64,000 nt of DNA from Rosistilla ulvae (GCF_007741475.1 NZ_CP036261.1:124001-188000); one strand, 5' to 3'; shown: positions 1 to 8,063, numbered from the stretch's first letter. The notes: generated by a model not told the origin, from the letters alone. Made by a program: numbers and translations.

Positions 1-166
1 GCAATTTCCCGTCCCGTTGGACGAGAATGCAATGCTTACGACTCACCGATTCGCTCTTTGGGCGAAGCTGGCACTGATCGTTCCGACCAATCAAAAACTT
101 CTCCTGGCTCACCGGTATCTCGCGACCGGCATGGCTTCCCGAGAGAACTTTTAGTTTTACCTGCAT
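1..166 (-). CDS. FHA-domain protein, N-terminal fragment (cut by left edge)
   Basis: Reading leftward from the ATG at 166, the frame stays open to base 1 and gives 55 residues. The order is a short beta strand, LSGSHAGREIPV, FLIGRND, then SVSRKHC. The GR turn and the SxxH motif (SRKH) are the two signatures of forkhead-associated domains, which bind phosphothreonine peptides in Ser/Thr-kinase signalling and secretion systems. An AGGTG sits five bases before the ATG. The rest of the protein lies outside the window, so partner domains are unknown. Planctomycetes carry many FHA proteins, often fused to other modules. The domain call is fairly secure; the role is not. Confidence 0.72.
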   Translation of the reverse strand, partial: MQVKLKVLSGSHAGREIPVSQEKFLIGRNDQCQLRPKSESVSRKHCILVQRDGKL

Positions 167-585
167 CTTGCACCTAGTTTCTTAATCGACAGTTTGGCTC
201 TTGGTTTTACGTGCGCTACTCAGCAGTTGGTGGGAATGGATTTGGGATAATAAAGAGATATCGGCGAATCGAAAGTAAATTATAAAAGGCAGTCAACAAT
301 TGGCTGGTTTGATCGAAATAAAATCAAGGCCAGTGAGGAAGCATAATCAGGACGCGTAGAATTTGCTCTGTGCTGCCAGGAAAAAAATGCGGCTCAAAAA
401 GAAAATGGCTTGATCCGCATCGTTGAAACAGCCGTAATGGCGGACAACGTACCTGAATTCCAGGTTTGCTTAAACATCGCATCCGCACAAATTGTACCAA
501 ATTGTCCTAAACGGGCCAGTAACTTGGGACGCAGATTTCTTGCCAAGTAGGTGTGGTGTGGCCGGTGTTTCTTCTTGGGGGGGGG
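167..585. other. Gene-free stretch between the FHA gene and the lipoate ligase
   Basis: About 420 bases hold no convincing coding frame. This is downstream of the lipoate ligase and upstream of the FHA gene, both on the minus strand, so it should contain the FHA promoter. A run of nine G (577-585) directly abuts the ligase stop codon. No clear intrinsic terminator was seen. Confidence 0.5.
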
Positions 586-1338
586 CTAGCGGCGGTGGGT
601 CCAAGCCGAGCTGGCAAAACGCGATTTGGCGACTTCGTTGGCTCGAAGAGTCTCGGCGGCGGAGAGTTCGGCCGGCGAGGTATCGGCATCGAGTGCTTTG
701 GATAGGGTTGCTGTCAGGTGATCAGCGAACTGTGCCGGATCGCACGACTTACCCGAAACGCATTGCAGTCCGGGTAGCATTGGAGCCGCGGGACTGGTCT
801 GAAGCAGGATGCTGCCGTGCTGTAGTATCGCTCTGCCAACGCGTCGTTGTGCGCTGCCGGCGATCTTGTAGCCCGAGACGACGAGGTCTTCATCGGTCCG
901 ACGCTCGAAGCACAAGAAGGCGTCGTCGGCGGCTAGCGGCAGCCAACCGCTGTCGGCAAACCGGCGGGCGGTTTGCAGCGCGATCGCCGCAATCGTCTCC
1001 ATGATCGCGTTGTGGACAGTTGCGTAGATCGTCAGATCGGCGCCGTGCCGCGATTTGGGTGTCGCGATGCTAAGGCTGTAGGTGAGTTCCGCATCGTGCA
1101 CAATCGCTCCTCCGCCGGAGCTGCGGCGGACGACGGGCAAGTCGGCGCTCCAGGGGTGCTGTTGGCGATCGTCGTACTGCTGGAAATATCCCAGGCTGAG
1201 CGTCGGCGATTTCCAGCGGTACAGCCGCAGGCAGGCTGCGGCTCCCTGGTCGACCGATTCGGCTAGCGCTTGATCGATCGCCATGTTCATCGCGCCGTCA
1301 AACGGGTCGTCGATGTGTCGGATCAAGCGAGCGTCCAT
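586..1338 (-). CDS. Lipoate/octanoate-protein ligase or transferase (LplA/LipM family)
   Basis: This 250-residue protein belongs to the biotin/lipoate A/B ligase family, which attaches octanoyl or lipoyl groups to lysines of lipoyl domains. Visible landmarks are RRSSGGGAIVHD (about 71-82), the conserved SGYKIAGSAQRR with catalytic Lys158, and Cys143 in FLCFERR. A cysteine at this place is the acyl-thioester residue in LipM-type octanoyltransferases, so LipM-like transfer is possible. The ATG at 1338 lies 27 bases after the gcvH stop, so the gene is most likely the last of a gcvT-gcvH-ligase operon and modifies GcvH. The family call is firm; lipoate ligase versus octanoyltransferase is not settled. 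Confidence 0.82.
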   Translation of the reverse strand: MDARLIRHIDDPFDGAMNMAIDQALAESVDQGAAACLRLYRWKSPTLSLGYFQQYDDRQQHPWSADLPVVRRSSGGGAIVHDAELTYSLSIATPKSRHGADLTIYATVHNAIMETIAAIALQTARRFADSGWLPLAADDAFLCFERRTDEDLVVSGYKIAGSAQRRVGRAILQHGSILLQTSPAAPMLPGLQCVSGKSCDPAQFADHLTATLSKALDADTSPAELSAAETLRANEVAKSRFASSAWTHRR

Positions 1339-1365
1339 GAGAGTCCTTTGTCTCGGGCCGGCGGA

Positions 1366-1749
1366 TCAGTTGCCTTCGGCGCACTGCTTCTGATAGGCCT
1401 CGTGGTTCAACAGCTTCGACGCGTCGGGTTCGCCGCTGACCCGTACTTTGATCATCCAACCGGCACCAAAAGCATCACTTCCCAGCAGGTCCAGTTTGCT
1501 CGGCAGTTCGGTGTTGATCTCGATCACTTCGCCGGCGACGGGGCTGTACAGCGGGCTGACAGCTTTGACCGATTCGACTTCGCCAAACTCTTCGCCCACG
1601 TTCAACTGGCGGCCGACTTCGGGCAGTTCCATGTAGACCAGGTCGGTCAATTGTTCGGCGGCAAAGGTGGTGATCCCGATCGTGGCGACGCCCGATTCAA
1701 CGTGCACCCATTCGTGAGTTTCCGCGTACAGCAATTCTTCTTGATTCAT
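1366..1749 (-). CDS. gcvH: Glycine cleavage system H protein
   Basis: This 127-residue protein has the usual GcvH length and opens with the typical YAETHEWV strand. The lipoylation site is Lys62 in GEVESVKAVSPLYSPVAGE, followed by the standard NTELPSKLDLL segment. GcvH shuttles the aminomethyl group between GcvP, GcvT and GcvL in the cytoplasm. It starts 40 bases after the gcvT stop and is followed 27 bases later by a lipoyl ligase, so enzyme substrate and its modifying enzyme are co-transcribed. Nothing is odd about the sequence. The identification is secure. Confidence 0.96.
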   Translation of the reverse strand: MNQEELLYAETHEWVHVESGVATIGITTFAAEQLTDLVYMELPEVGRQLNVGEEFGEVESVKAVSPLYSPVAGEVIEINTELPSKLDLLGSDAFGAGWMIKVRVSGEPDASKLLNHEAYQKQCAEGN

Positions 1750-1789
1750 CTTTTGATATCCCAGTTTCAGGCCAAGGCAGCGACGTTGA

Positions 1790-2908
1790 TCAACGGTTTC
1801 GTTTGTAGAACGGTAAGGCGGCGACGGTGGCCGCGGCGCGTTTGCCGCGGATGTCGATCGTTAGCGGCGATCCGATTTGCGAGTGCTCTGCCGCGACGTA
1901 ACCCATCGCGATCGGATATTGCAGTGTCGGCGAGACGGTGCCGCTGGTGATCGCGCCGATGTTTTGCTCGTTGGCGTCGAGGATTTGGCAGCCTTCGCGG
2001 GCTGGCCGAACGCCTTCGACGCGAATCCCCACGCGGACGCTTTGCGGTGGGGCGGCTTTGATTTTTGCCAACGCTTCGGAACCGATAAAGGTGCGGTCTT
2101 TGAAGTTGCAGGCGAATCCGAGGCCGGCGGAAATCGGGTCGATCGATTCGCTCAGCTCATGCCCGTACAACGGCATGCCGGCTTCCAGTCGCAGCGTGTC
2201 GCGGCATCCCAGCCCGGCGGCTTGAATGCCATGCTTGCGTCCGGCGAGCATCAGGTTTTCCCAGATTCGAGCGGCTTCGTCGGCGCGGGTGATCAATTCC
2301 AAACCGTCTTCGCCGGTGTAGCCGGTGCGGCTGACGATCACCGGTTTGTTGAACTGTTCGGTCACGTAGCTGTGGTAATATCCCAGCTTGTCGGCGGGGT
2401 GTTTGAACAGACCTTCGACCGTCGCCATGGCCAGCGGGCCCTGCAGCGCGATCATCGATGTCAATTCGGTGCGGTCGGTGCAGATCACGTCGGGGTATTC
2501 TGCCATCCGCGGCGTCAGCCACTCGATGATTTTCTGGCGGTTCGACGCGTTGACGACCAGCATGTGGAAGCGGCCGCCGGAAGGTTTTTCGATGTGGTAG
2601 ACCAACACATCGTCCAGGATGCCCCCTTCTTCGTTGCACATCAGGCTGTATCGGATGCCGCCGGGGGCGAGGTCACTGACGCGGCGGGTCAGCAGGCGAT
2701 CGAGCAGTTCGGCGGAGCGGTCGCCGTCGAAGCGGATGCGTCCCATGTGCGAGACATCGAACAGCGTCGCGGCGTTGCGGCAGGCGTTGTGTTCGGTGAC
2801 GATCGACCCGTAATGGATTGGCATGTCGAACCCGGCAAATGGGCTCATCGTCGCGCCGGCGGCGCGGTGCCAGGAGGTCAACGGAGTGGTTGCGATGCTG
2901 TCAGTCAT
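1790..2908 (-). CDS. gcvT: Glycine cleavage system T protein (aminomethyltransferase)
   Basis: GcvT transfers the methylene group from the aminomethyl-lipoyl arm of GcvH to tetrahydrofolate and releases ammonia. The 372-residue protein shows the N-terminal FAGFDMPIHYG, the DVSHMG strand, the acidic GGILDDVLVY motif (about 95-104) that carries the catalytic aspartate, and RTGYTGEDGLEL. I chose the ATG at 2908 because homology begins there. The frame stays open to 3103, but those 65 extra residues look unlike the family. gcvH and a lipoyl ligase follow on the same strand. No gcvP is in the window. An inverted repeat lies 57-84 bases upstream of the start. Confidence 0.95.
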   Translation of the reverse strand: MTDSIATTPLTSWHRAAGATMSPFAGFDMPIHYGSIVTEHNACRNAATLFDVSHMGRIRFDGDRSAELLDRLLTRRVSDLAPGGIRYSLMCNEEGGILDDVLVYHIEKPSGGRFHMLVVNASNRQKIIEWLTPRMAEYPDVICTDRTELTSMIALQGPLAMATVEGLFKHPADKLGYYHSYVTEQFNKPVIVSRTGYTGEDGLELITRADEAARIWENLMLAGRKHGIQAAGLGCRDTLRLEAGMPLYGHELSESIDPISAGLGFACNFKDRTFIGSEALAKIKAAPPQSVRVGIRVEGVRPAREGCQILDANEQNIGAITSGTVSPTLQYPIAMGYVAAEHSQIGSPLTIDIRGKRAAATVAALPFYKRNR

Positions 2909-2964
2909 GGGTTTGATAACGAGGCCAGTGGGGTGGGCGTCATTCGATTTGCCAACACCAGCGG

Positions 2965-2992
2965 GACGTCTCCGGCAGATGATGGAGACGCC
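2965..2992 (-). promoter_or_regulatory. Inverted repeat in the gcvT leader
   Basis: Arms 2965-2973 (GACGTCTCC) and 2984-2992 (GGAGACGCC) pair over nine bases with one G-T wobble around a ten-base loop. It lies 57-84 bases upstream of the gcvT start and could be a leader hairpin or operator. It does not match the glycine riboswitch core as far as I can see, so no function is assigned. Confidence 0.35.
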
Positions 2993-3078
2993 TTGTACAT
3001 CGGGTAACTTGCAAGGAACTGGCGTCGATACATTGCATCGCTTATTGTAACGATGCCCTTGTGGGCTGCTAGGGTATC

Positions 3079-4074
3079 GTGCAAACGCGGTGGCGGCGTG
3101 CACCCTGGATTGGGATCAAGCATACCGTTTTCGCCCGCGTTGGATTCAGGCAGAGCATTCCATTGAATCGTCAGGCTCGTCCCGAAGCATCGATCATCCA
3201 ACGCGAGGGTGTCTATCGCGAAGCCTCGCGGACCGCTTCGTTGGGGCTGGGCGTTAACGTCTTTTTGGTGATCTTGAAACTGGTCGGCGGGACGATTACC
3301 GGTTCGGCGGCGCTGATTGCCGATGCGATCAATTCGGTCGGCGACGTCGCCAGTTCGCTGGTCGTGCACGGTGCGCTCTGGATGGCCCAGCAGGATGAAG
3401 ATGATGATCATCCGTATGGGCACACAAAAGCGGAGTCGATCGGGGCGCTGAGCATTGCGATTTTGATCGCGTTTTCAGCCGGCATGTTGGCGATCGAAAA
3501 CATTCGCCATCTGCGCGAGGTCGTGTCGGTGCCGCCGCAGACCGCGGCGATCATCGCGGCGTTGTGTGCGGTGTTGAAAGAGGCGATCTATTGGCAGACG
3601 CGGCGGGTCAGCAGCCGGATCGATTCGCGATCGCTGCAAGCCGCGGCATGGGATCATCGCAGCGATGCGATCTGCAGCGCGGCGATCGCCGTCGCACTTT
3701 TTGCCGCTCCCTACCTGGGACCGTTGGGCCGGTTTGCCGATCCCGTCGCGGCGATCCTGGTTTGTGCGTTGTTGATCGGGATCGGAGTGCGGTTGTTCTG
3801 GCAGACGGCACTCGAATTGATGGACCAGCAAGCCGATCCAGAGCTTACCGATTCGATCCGCCATCGCGCCGAGGAGATCGGCGAAGTCACGCGGATCGAA
3901 AAGCTGCGGGTCCGCAAAAGTGGCTTGGAGTTCTTCGTCGATATCCACGTCGAGGTCGATGCGCAGCTGACGGTCGGCGAAGGGCATCGGATCGGACATC
4001 TCGTAAAAGATGAATTGCTGCGCAGCTTCCCCCGTGTCCGCGATGTCCTGGTTCATGTCGAACCGGACGACTGA
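3079..4074 (+). CDS. Cation diffusion facilitator (CDF) family metal efflux transporter
   Basis: This 331-residue inner-membrane protein has the CDF layout: about six transmembrane helices in residues 53-265, then a cytoplasmic ferredoxin-like metal-sensing domain (about 270-331). Helix 2 has ADAINSVGD, the loop has HPYGHTKAE, and helix 5 has WDHRSDA, which together give the Asp/His metal sites. The family exports Zn, Fe, Mn, Co or Cd by proton antiport; the substrate cannot be told here. The frame opens with a GTG at 3079 preceded by AGGG; a TTG at 3163 is closer to where family similarity begins. It diverges from gcvT. Confidence 0.9.
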   Translation: MQTRWRRAPWIGIKHTVFARVGFRQSIPLNRQARPEASIIQREGVYREASRTASLGLGVNVFLVILKLVGGTITGSAALIADAINSVGDVASSLVVHGALWMAQQDEDDDHPYGHTKAESIGALSIAILIAFSAGMLAIENIRHLREVVSVPPQTAAIIAALCAVLKEAIYWQTRRVSSRIDSRSLQAAAWDHRSDAICSAAIAVALFAAPYLGPLGRFADPVAAILVCALLIGIGVRLFWQTALELMDQQADPELTDSIRHRAEEIGEVTRIEKLRVRKSGLEFFVDIHVEVDAQLTVGEGHRIGHLVKDELLRSFPRVRDVLVHVEPDD

Positions 4075-4138
4075 GCCTTGGTCGGTCGCAAGCTTTTCCT
4101 GCCACGCGTGCTTCATCCGAATGCAGCGTTTTCTCGCG

Positions 4139-5344
4139 CTAGTCCTGCCAACGCCAGAACGGCCAAGGACCCGAGCCGGTTGAGTTGGGGGGCTGTTCGG
4201 TGAAGCCGTCGCTGGCGGCCATCGAAACCAGGTCGCCGGAGCCCTTGGACGGGACGAGATTGACACTCCCTTGCTCGTTTATCTGGACCAGGCGGAACCA
4301 GTGCAGTGGGAGCGTCCGCGTGCCGGGATCATCCAGCATCACCCGTGGCGCGGGAGGGAGCCAGTCGCGTTTCCCAGCTTGGCGGCTGAGTAGCGGCAGG
4401 ACAAACCGGCGGCAGCCAACCGCTGCACTTACCGGATTGCCAGGCAGTCCAATGATCGGTTTGCCCGCGGCAGTGACCGCTCCCAAGATCGGCTTGCCGG
4501 GTCGAATCGGCAGTCGATGGAAGATCACCTCGCCGTCGTTTTGCCCGATCGCGTCGGGGACGAAATCGTAATCGCCCATCGAAACGCCGCCGGTCAGGAT
4601 CACGGCGTCGGAGTCTTCGATGGCCGCGGCCAATCGCTCGGCAAGCCCTTGTTGATTGTCGACAACGCGATCGACGCACCGCACGTGCAACCAGTTCTTT
4701 CCCGAAAGCAAAGCGTTCAGCGTGGGGCCGTTTGAATCGCGCAGCTGCCATGGTTGGACCTCCGCATCGACGTCATGCAATTCATCGCCGGTGACCAGGA
4801 TCGTGATTTGCAAAACGCGAGCGACGTCGACCTGGCTAGCGCCAAAGTTTGTCGCCGCCGCGATCGCGCCAGCGTGCAGCGTCGTTCCCGCCTGTAGGAT
4901 TGCCGAACCCTGGCTGGCGTTTTCACCTTGCCGGCGAATGTTCTCGCCCTTGCGACAGTTGGCGGTCGCGGGAAGCAAGCGGATCGAATCGGGAGACTCT
5001 TGCGTCTCTTCGCGTTTGACAACCAAGTCGTAATCTTGTGGCACGATCCCACCAGTGAAGACTCGCATTACGTGTCCCGGTTGAACGTCTGGTGTAGGAT
5101 GCCCGGGGACACTCTCTCCCAATACGGGGAGCGGTTCGTTGCGGCCGAGGTCGGTCAGGCGGATCGCGTAGCCGTCCATTGCCGAAACGTCGGCGGCTGG
5201 GCTGTCGCGATCGGCGTGTATCGGTTGGCTGAGGATTCGTCCCGACGCGTTGGCTAGCGAGATCGTTTCACTGGCGACTGGGGCGATCCGCCCGGCGAGT
5301 TCAGCGATCGCTTGGTCGGGCGTTTTTTCTGACTTCTCGATCAT
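4139..5344 (-). CDS. moeA: Molybdopterin molybdenumtransferase MoeA
   Basis: MoeA inserts molybdate into adenylylated molybdopterin, the late step of molybdenum cofactor synthesis. The 401-residue protein has the classic signatures DSPAADVSAMDGYAI near the N-terminus, the MoaB/Mog-like ILTGGVSMGDYDFV in the third domain, and LPGNPVSA. Length matches the family. It overlaps mobA by 44 bases on the same strand, so the two are translationally coupled. Client enzymes nearby are limited to the YdeP-like molybdoenzyme at 40-42 kb. Confidence 0.94.
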   Translation of the reverse strand: MIEKSEKTPDQAIAELAGRIAPVASETISLANASGRILSQPIHADRDSPAADVSAMDGYAIRLTDLGRNEPLPVLGESVPGHPTPDVQPGHVMRVFTGGIVPQDYDLVVKREETQESPDSIRLLPATANCRKGENIRRQGENASQGSAILQAGTTLHAGAIAAATNFGASQVDVARVLQITILVTGDELHDVDAEVQPWQLRDSNGPTLNALLSGKNWLHVRCVDRVVDNQQGLAERLAAAIEDSDAVILTGGVSMGDYDFVPDAIGQNDGEVIFHRLPIRPGKPILGAVTAAGKPIIGLPGNPVSAAVGCRRFVLPLLSRQAGKRDWLPPAPRVMLDDPGTRTLPLHWFRLVQINEQGSVNLVPSKGSGDLVSMAASDGFTEQPPNSTGSGPWPFWRWQD

Positions 5345-5939
5345 GGTAGGCGTTCCATTGTTCAGGGGTGTCGACGTCTTGGATCGCTTCGCGGCGGATC
5401 GTAATCGTTTGGTGTGGTGTGCGACGCAGCCAGCGCATGATGCTGCGGTCGGTTCCGCAAGCGACAGCTGTCAACTGTTCAAGGTAAGTCGCGGGGTAGA
5501 TCGCGACGAGGGGTTCGGAGAACTGGCCGTCGGCAGTCGCCGCGGCGATTCGGTCGGGATCCGCTTCCCAGGCTGCGATCAAGGGAGCAAGGTCGGTAGA
5601 GGTGAGCGCGGGTAGATCGACTGACACGATCATGGCGGCGGCAAATCCCTGTTGGTTCGCCAGTTGTAGAACGCTGGCGATCCCGCTGGCTGGACCTTGG
5701 GAGGCGTCGGTGTCGGGAACGGTTGGGAGCGATGTCGTCAGCTGTTGCGATGGGGCGACCGAGACGACGATCGATCGGCAGTAGGGATTCAGGCAGGCGG
5801 CGACATGTTCCAGCAGCGTCGTGCCCGTGGGCATCGGCAGCATCGCTTTGGAAGAGCCCATTCGCGACGAACGGCCGCCGGCAAGGATCGCTCCCAGCAG
5901 CGAGAGGCGTTGTGTCGTTTGGCTGGAGTGGATTGTCAT
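5301..5939 (-). CDS. mobA: Molybdenum cofactor guanylyltransferase MobA
   Basis: MobA couples GMP to the molybdenum cofactor to make the bis-MGD form used by DMSO-reductase family enzymes. The 212-residue nucleotidyltransferase shows the N-terminal LAGGRSSRMGSSKAML loop, the central SVDLPAL (metal-binding Asp) and a C-terminal DVDTPEQW. A relaxed relative such as MocA is possible, but linkage to moeA supports MobA. It is the first gene of a mobA-moeA unit and diverges from the nuclease gene at 6062 across a 122-base gap. Confidence 0.88.
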   Translation of the reverse strand: MTIHSSQTTQRLSLLGAILAGGRSSRMGSSKAMLPMPTGTTLLEHVAACLNPYCRSIVVSVAPSQQLTTSLPTVPDTDASQGPASGIASVLQLANQQGFAAAMIVSVDLPALTSTDLAPLIAAWEADPDRIAAATADGQFSEPLVAIYPATYLEQLTAVACGTDRSIMRWLRRTPHQTITIRREAIQDVDTPEQWNAYHDREVRKNARPSDR

Positions 5940-6061
5940 CGCGTGTACGGGGGAGGGCGGTCCCGGCTGAGAGAGCCGGTTGTTGTTTAGGTCCGGTGTG
6001 CGTATTGTTGGGTTGGTGGCGGCGAGTGTTCGTGTGTGTTATTGCGTGATGGGCGTCGGAC

Positions 6062-7090
6062 ATGCTGAGGATCGATCCCAAAGTCGATTTTGCATTTAAG
6101 CAGATGTTGGGGCATCCCGGACATCCAGCGGTCACGATTCACTTTCTCAATGCGATCTTGCAGCCACAGGTGCCGATTCAGCAGGTGGAGATACTCAATC
6201 CTATCCAAGGCAAGCAGCGTGCCGAGGATAAGTTGGCAGTCTTGGATGTTTTGGCCTGCGACCACCTTGGGCGTCGTTTTAATGTGGAAATGCAAACCAC
6301 GCTTCCGTTTGCACTCCCCAAACGTTTGCTGTACTACAACTGTCTTAATTATGTTCGCCAGCTGTCCGAGGGAGAGGGGTATCGAGGGCTTGCTCCGGCG
6401 ATCAGCATATGTGTGCTCGATAAAGTGTTGTTTCGCGAGGACCCACGCTACCACTTGAGTTTCCGTTTGCGGAGCGACCAGGTGAGCGATTTGGTTTTTG
6501 TTAACGATCTGGAATTTCACACGCTCGAACTGCCCAAGTTTCAGCTGGCGTGTCATAATGTAAGTGCGTTTGCAGCGGAACAAAAATGGTTGTATCTGTT
6601 GCAGAACGCCGGATCGATGGACTTAGATGCGTTGGCGGAGTTGCTTGATGATCCGGTCTATCGCGAAGCCTTGGGAGTTTTGGACATGATATCAAAGTCA
6701 CCTGAAGAACTCGATCTGTACGAAGCACGGCTGAAAATGTGGCGTGATGAACAGGCGCGAATGGAAGCTGCGCAGATCGAAGGGCTTGAGCGAGGCATCG
6801 AACAGGGGATCGAGCAAGGTCGTGAACTCGGGATCCAGAAAGGTCGTGAACTGGGGATCGAGCTAGGTCGCGAACTCGGAATCGAGCAAGGTCGCGAGCA
6901 AGGAATCCAGCAAGGGCGCGATTTGGGACTTGCCCGAGGGAAGATTTTGGGGCGGCTGCAATTGCTCGCTTCGATGCTCGACATGCCCGAGCCCGCGAGC
7001 TGGGGTTCGATGAGCGAGGAGGAGTTGAACCGAGTCGAAGCTGAGCTGCGTGAGCAGTTATCGCGGCGAAACGGAGGCTCCGGTCGCTAG
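6062..7090 (+). CDS. Rpn family recombination-promoting nuclease / PD-(D/E)XK transposase-like protein
   Basis: This 342-residue protein begins with the hallmark IDPKVDFAFKQMLGHP of the Rpn/T4601 family and has the nuclease core LDVLACDHLGRRFNVEMQT (Asp, then ExQ, typical of PD-(D/E)XK folds). A long alpha-helical C-terminus follows. Residues about 253-292 are five copies of an eight-residue unit (GRELGIEQ-like), encoded by 24-base repeats. Proteins of this family can promote RecA-independent recombination in E. coli (RpnA), and many are scattered like mobile genes. No terminal inverted repeats were seen, so it is not called an insertion sequence. It stands alone between mobA and a minus-strand gene. 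Confidence 0.85.
   Translation: MLRIDPKVDFAFKQMLGHPGHPAVTIHFLNAILQPQVPIQQVEILNPIQGKQRAEDKLAVLDVLACDHLGRRFNVEMQTTLPFALPKRLLYYNCLNYVRQLSEGEGYRGLAPAISICVLDKVLFREDPRYHLSFRLRSDQVSDLVFVNDLEFHTLELPKFQLACHNVSAFAAEQKWLYLLQNAGSMDLDALAELLDDPVYREALGVLDMISKSPEELDLYEARLKMWRDEQARMEAAQIEGLERGIEQGIEQGRELGIQKGRELGIELGRELGIEQGREQGIQQGRDLGLARGKILGRLQLLASMLDMPEPASWGSMSEEELNRVEAELREQLSRRNGGSGR
6818..6937 (+). repeat. Five tandem 24-bp repeats inside the Rpn nuclease gene
   Basis: Units begin at 6818, 6842, 6866, 6890 and 6914 and share GGTCG(T/C)GAA(C/-)T-like sequence. They encode GRELGIQK, GRELGIEL, GRELGIEQ, GREQGIQQ and GRDLGLAR. Unit length is a multiple of three, so copy-number change would keep the frame. 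Confidence 0.85.
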
Positions 7091-7162
7091 CTAGTTTTGT
7101 CGCGGGCCGCCCGAGGGTTGTTCTGTGAGGCGAGCTGACCTTCTCCGCCGTGCTATTTGTTT

Positions 7163-7504
7163 TTATGGCTGCTGAGTTTCGGTGCTCTCTTTCGCAGCCG
7201 CTTTGGTCAGTACGTCTTCGACCCACATCCGAGCACGCATCATCGTGGGGAAGCCGATCGTCGGAGCGGAGAGCATTGCGACGTGTCGCAGTTCGTTGGG
7301 CAAGCAGCCCGCTTCGAGCGCCTTGCGGGCGTGCGAATGGGTTCCTCCTTCGAGCCCCGCGCCGATCGAGATCGCCAGTTTTGTCAGGGCGACCGATTTG
7401 GCATCCAGCGGCCCCGACTTAGCCGCTGCGGCTGCGAATGCTTCGTAGGCCTGCATGTACTCGGGGAATTGGTCGTGCATCTGTCGGTAGGGCTTGGGGA
7501 TCAT
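7163..7504 (-). CDS. Carboxymuconolactone decarboxylase (CMD) family protein, AhpD-like fold
   Basis: The 113-residue product from the ATG at 7504 has the all-helical CMD core: LDAKSVALTKLAISIGAGLEGGTHSHARKALEAGCLPNEL. That segment normally holds the CxxCxxxH redox motif of AhpD peroxidases. Here the cysteines are replaced (GGTHSHARKA), leaving only the histidines, so disulfide chemistry like AhpD is unlikely. It may act as a decarboxylase-like or non-redox member. The frame extends upstream to 7720, but the earlier residues do not look like protein. It is transcribed away from the secreted-protein gene at 7740. Confidence 0.75.
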   Translation of the reverse strand: MIPKPYRQMHDQFPEYMQAYEAFAAAAAKSGPLDAKSVALTKLAISIGAGLEGGTHSHARKALEAGCLPNELRHVAMLSAPTIGFPTMMRARMWVEDVLTKAAAKESTETQQP

Positions 7505-7739
7505 CGGTGCGGTCCATTGGGCTGCGGTTGGAAAGGAATCGCGTTGCAGTTGCGGCGATCGACGATTGGGCGTTTGGCGTATTCGCCATCGCTTGGGGAT
7601 TGATATCACATGATCTTCGAGCCGTTCGGGGCCGATTTGTTGAACCGGTTGTGCGGCTTGTGCCGATACGAGGGGCAGCGGGTTTCTTGTCAGTAGAAGC
7701 CATAGACGCTCTGCGCACACTACCCGAGGGGGATTTGGA

Positions 7740-8063
7740 ATGATTCGTCGATGCCTGATCGCGGCGTTTGTTGCCGTCGCATTTTGCTGTGTTACTGAAC
7801 AAGCGGACGCACAGCAACAAGCCTATGGGCAAAATTGGGGTGGAGCCAACGGTTCGCGCGACTGGAATCGCTTCTACCACTACCCATACGTCTATTACCC
7901 ACAGAACTTTTACGCGCCGCAGTACTTCCAGAGTGCTGACGATTTGTATCATCGCTATCCTCAGGAAATGCGGATTCCGGTCTACAATAAGAAGTGGCAC
8001 AACTACTATCCAGCCGGTCGCCGTTATCATTACGGCCATCACTTCATCCTGGACGTCTTTTAG
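7740..8063 (+). CDS. Small secreted Tyr/His-rich protein, planctomycete type
   Basis: This 107-residue protein has a clean signal peptide (MIRRCLIAAFVAVAFCC, likely cut after ADA at about 24). The mature part is very rich in aromatic residues: HYPYVYYPQNFYAPQYF and a tail with HNYYPAGRRYHYGHH. There are no cysteines after the signal. Similar small Tyr-rich exported proteins are common in Rhodopirellula relatives, where they are usually called hypothetical. The purine-rich GAGGGGGAT before the ATG is a good ribosome site. Function is unknown; a cell-surface or matrix role is only a guess. It lies 61 bases before the NtrC-like gene. Confidence 0.7.
   Translation: MIRRCLIAAFVAVAFCCVTEQADAQQQAYGQNWGGANGSRDWNRFYHYPYVYYPQNFYAPQYFQSADDLYHRYPQEMRIPVYNKKWHNYYPAGRRYHYGHHFILDVF

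Noticed and set aside
492-1004. Open frame on the plus strand opposite the lipoate ligase
   Set aside because: It is Arg-rich, starts in non-coding DNA and mirrors a gene with clear family motifs on the other strand.
2908-3078. Glycine riboswitch before gcvT
   Set aside because: I see a hairpin but not the conserved core of that riboswitch; it should be tested by covariance model before being called.
2909-3103. N-terminal extension of gcvT
   Set aside because: The extra 65 residues have no family similarity, and this DNA is the leader with a hairpin.
6062-7090. Insertion sequence around the Rpn nuclease
   Set aside because: No terminal inverted repeats or target duplications are visible; the gene is left as a chromosomal nuclease.
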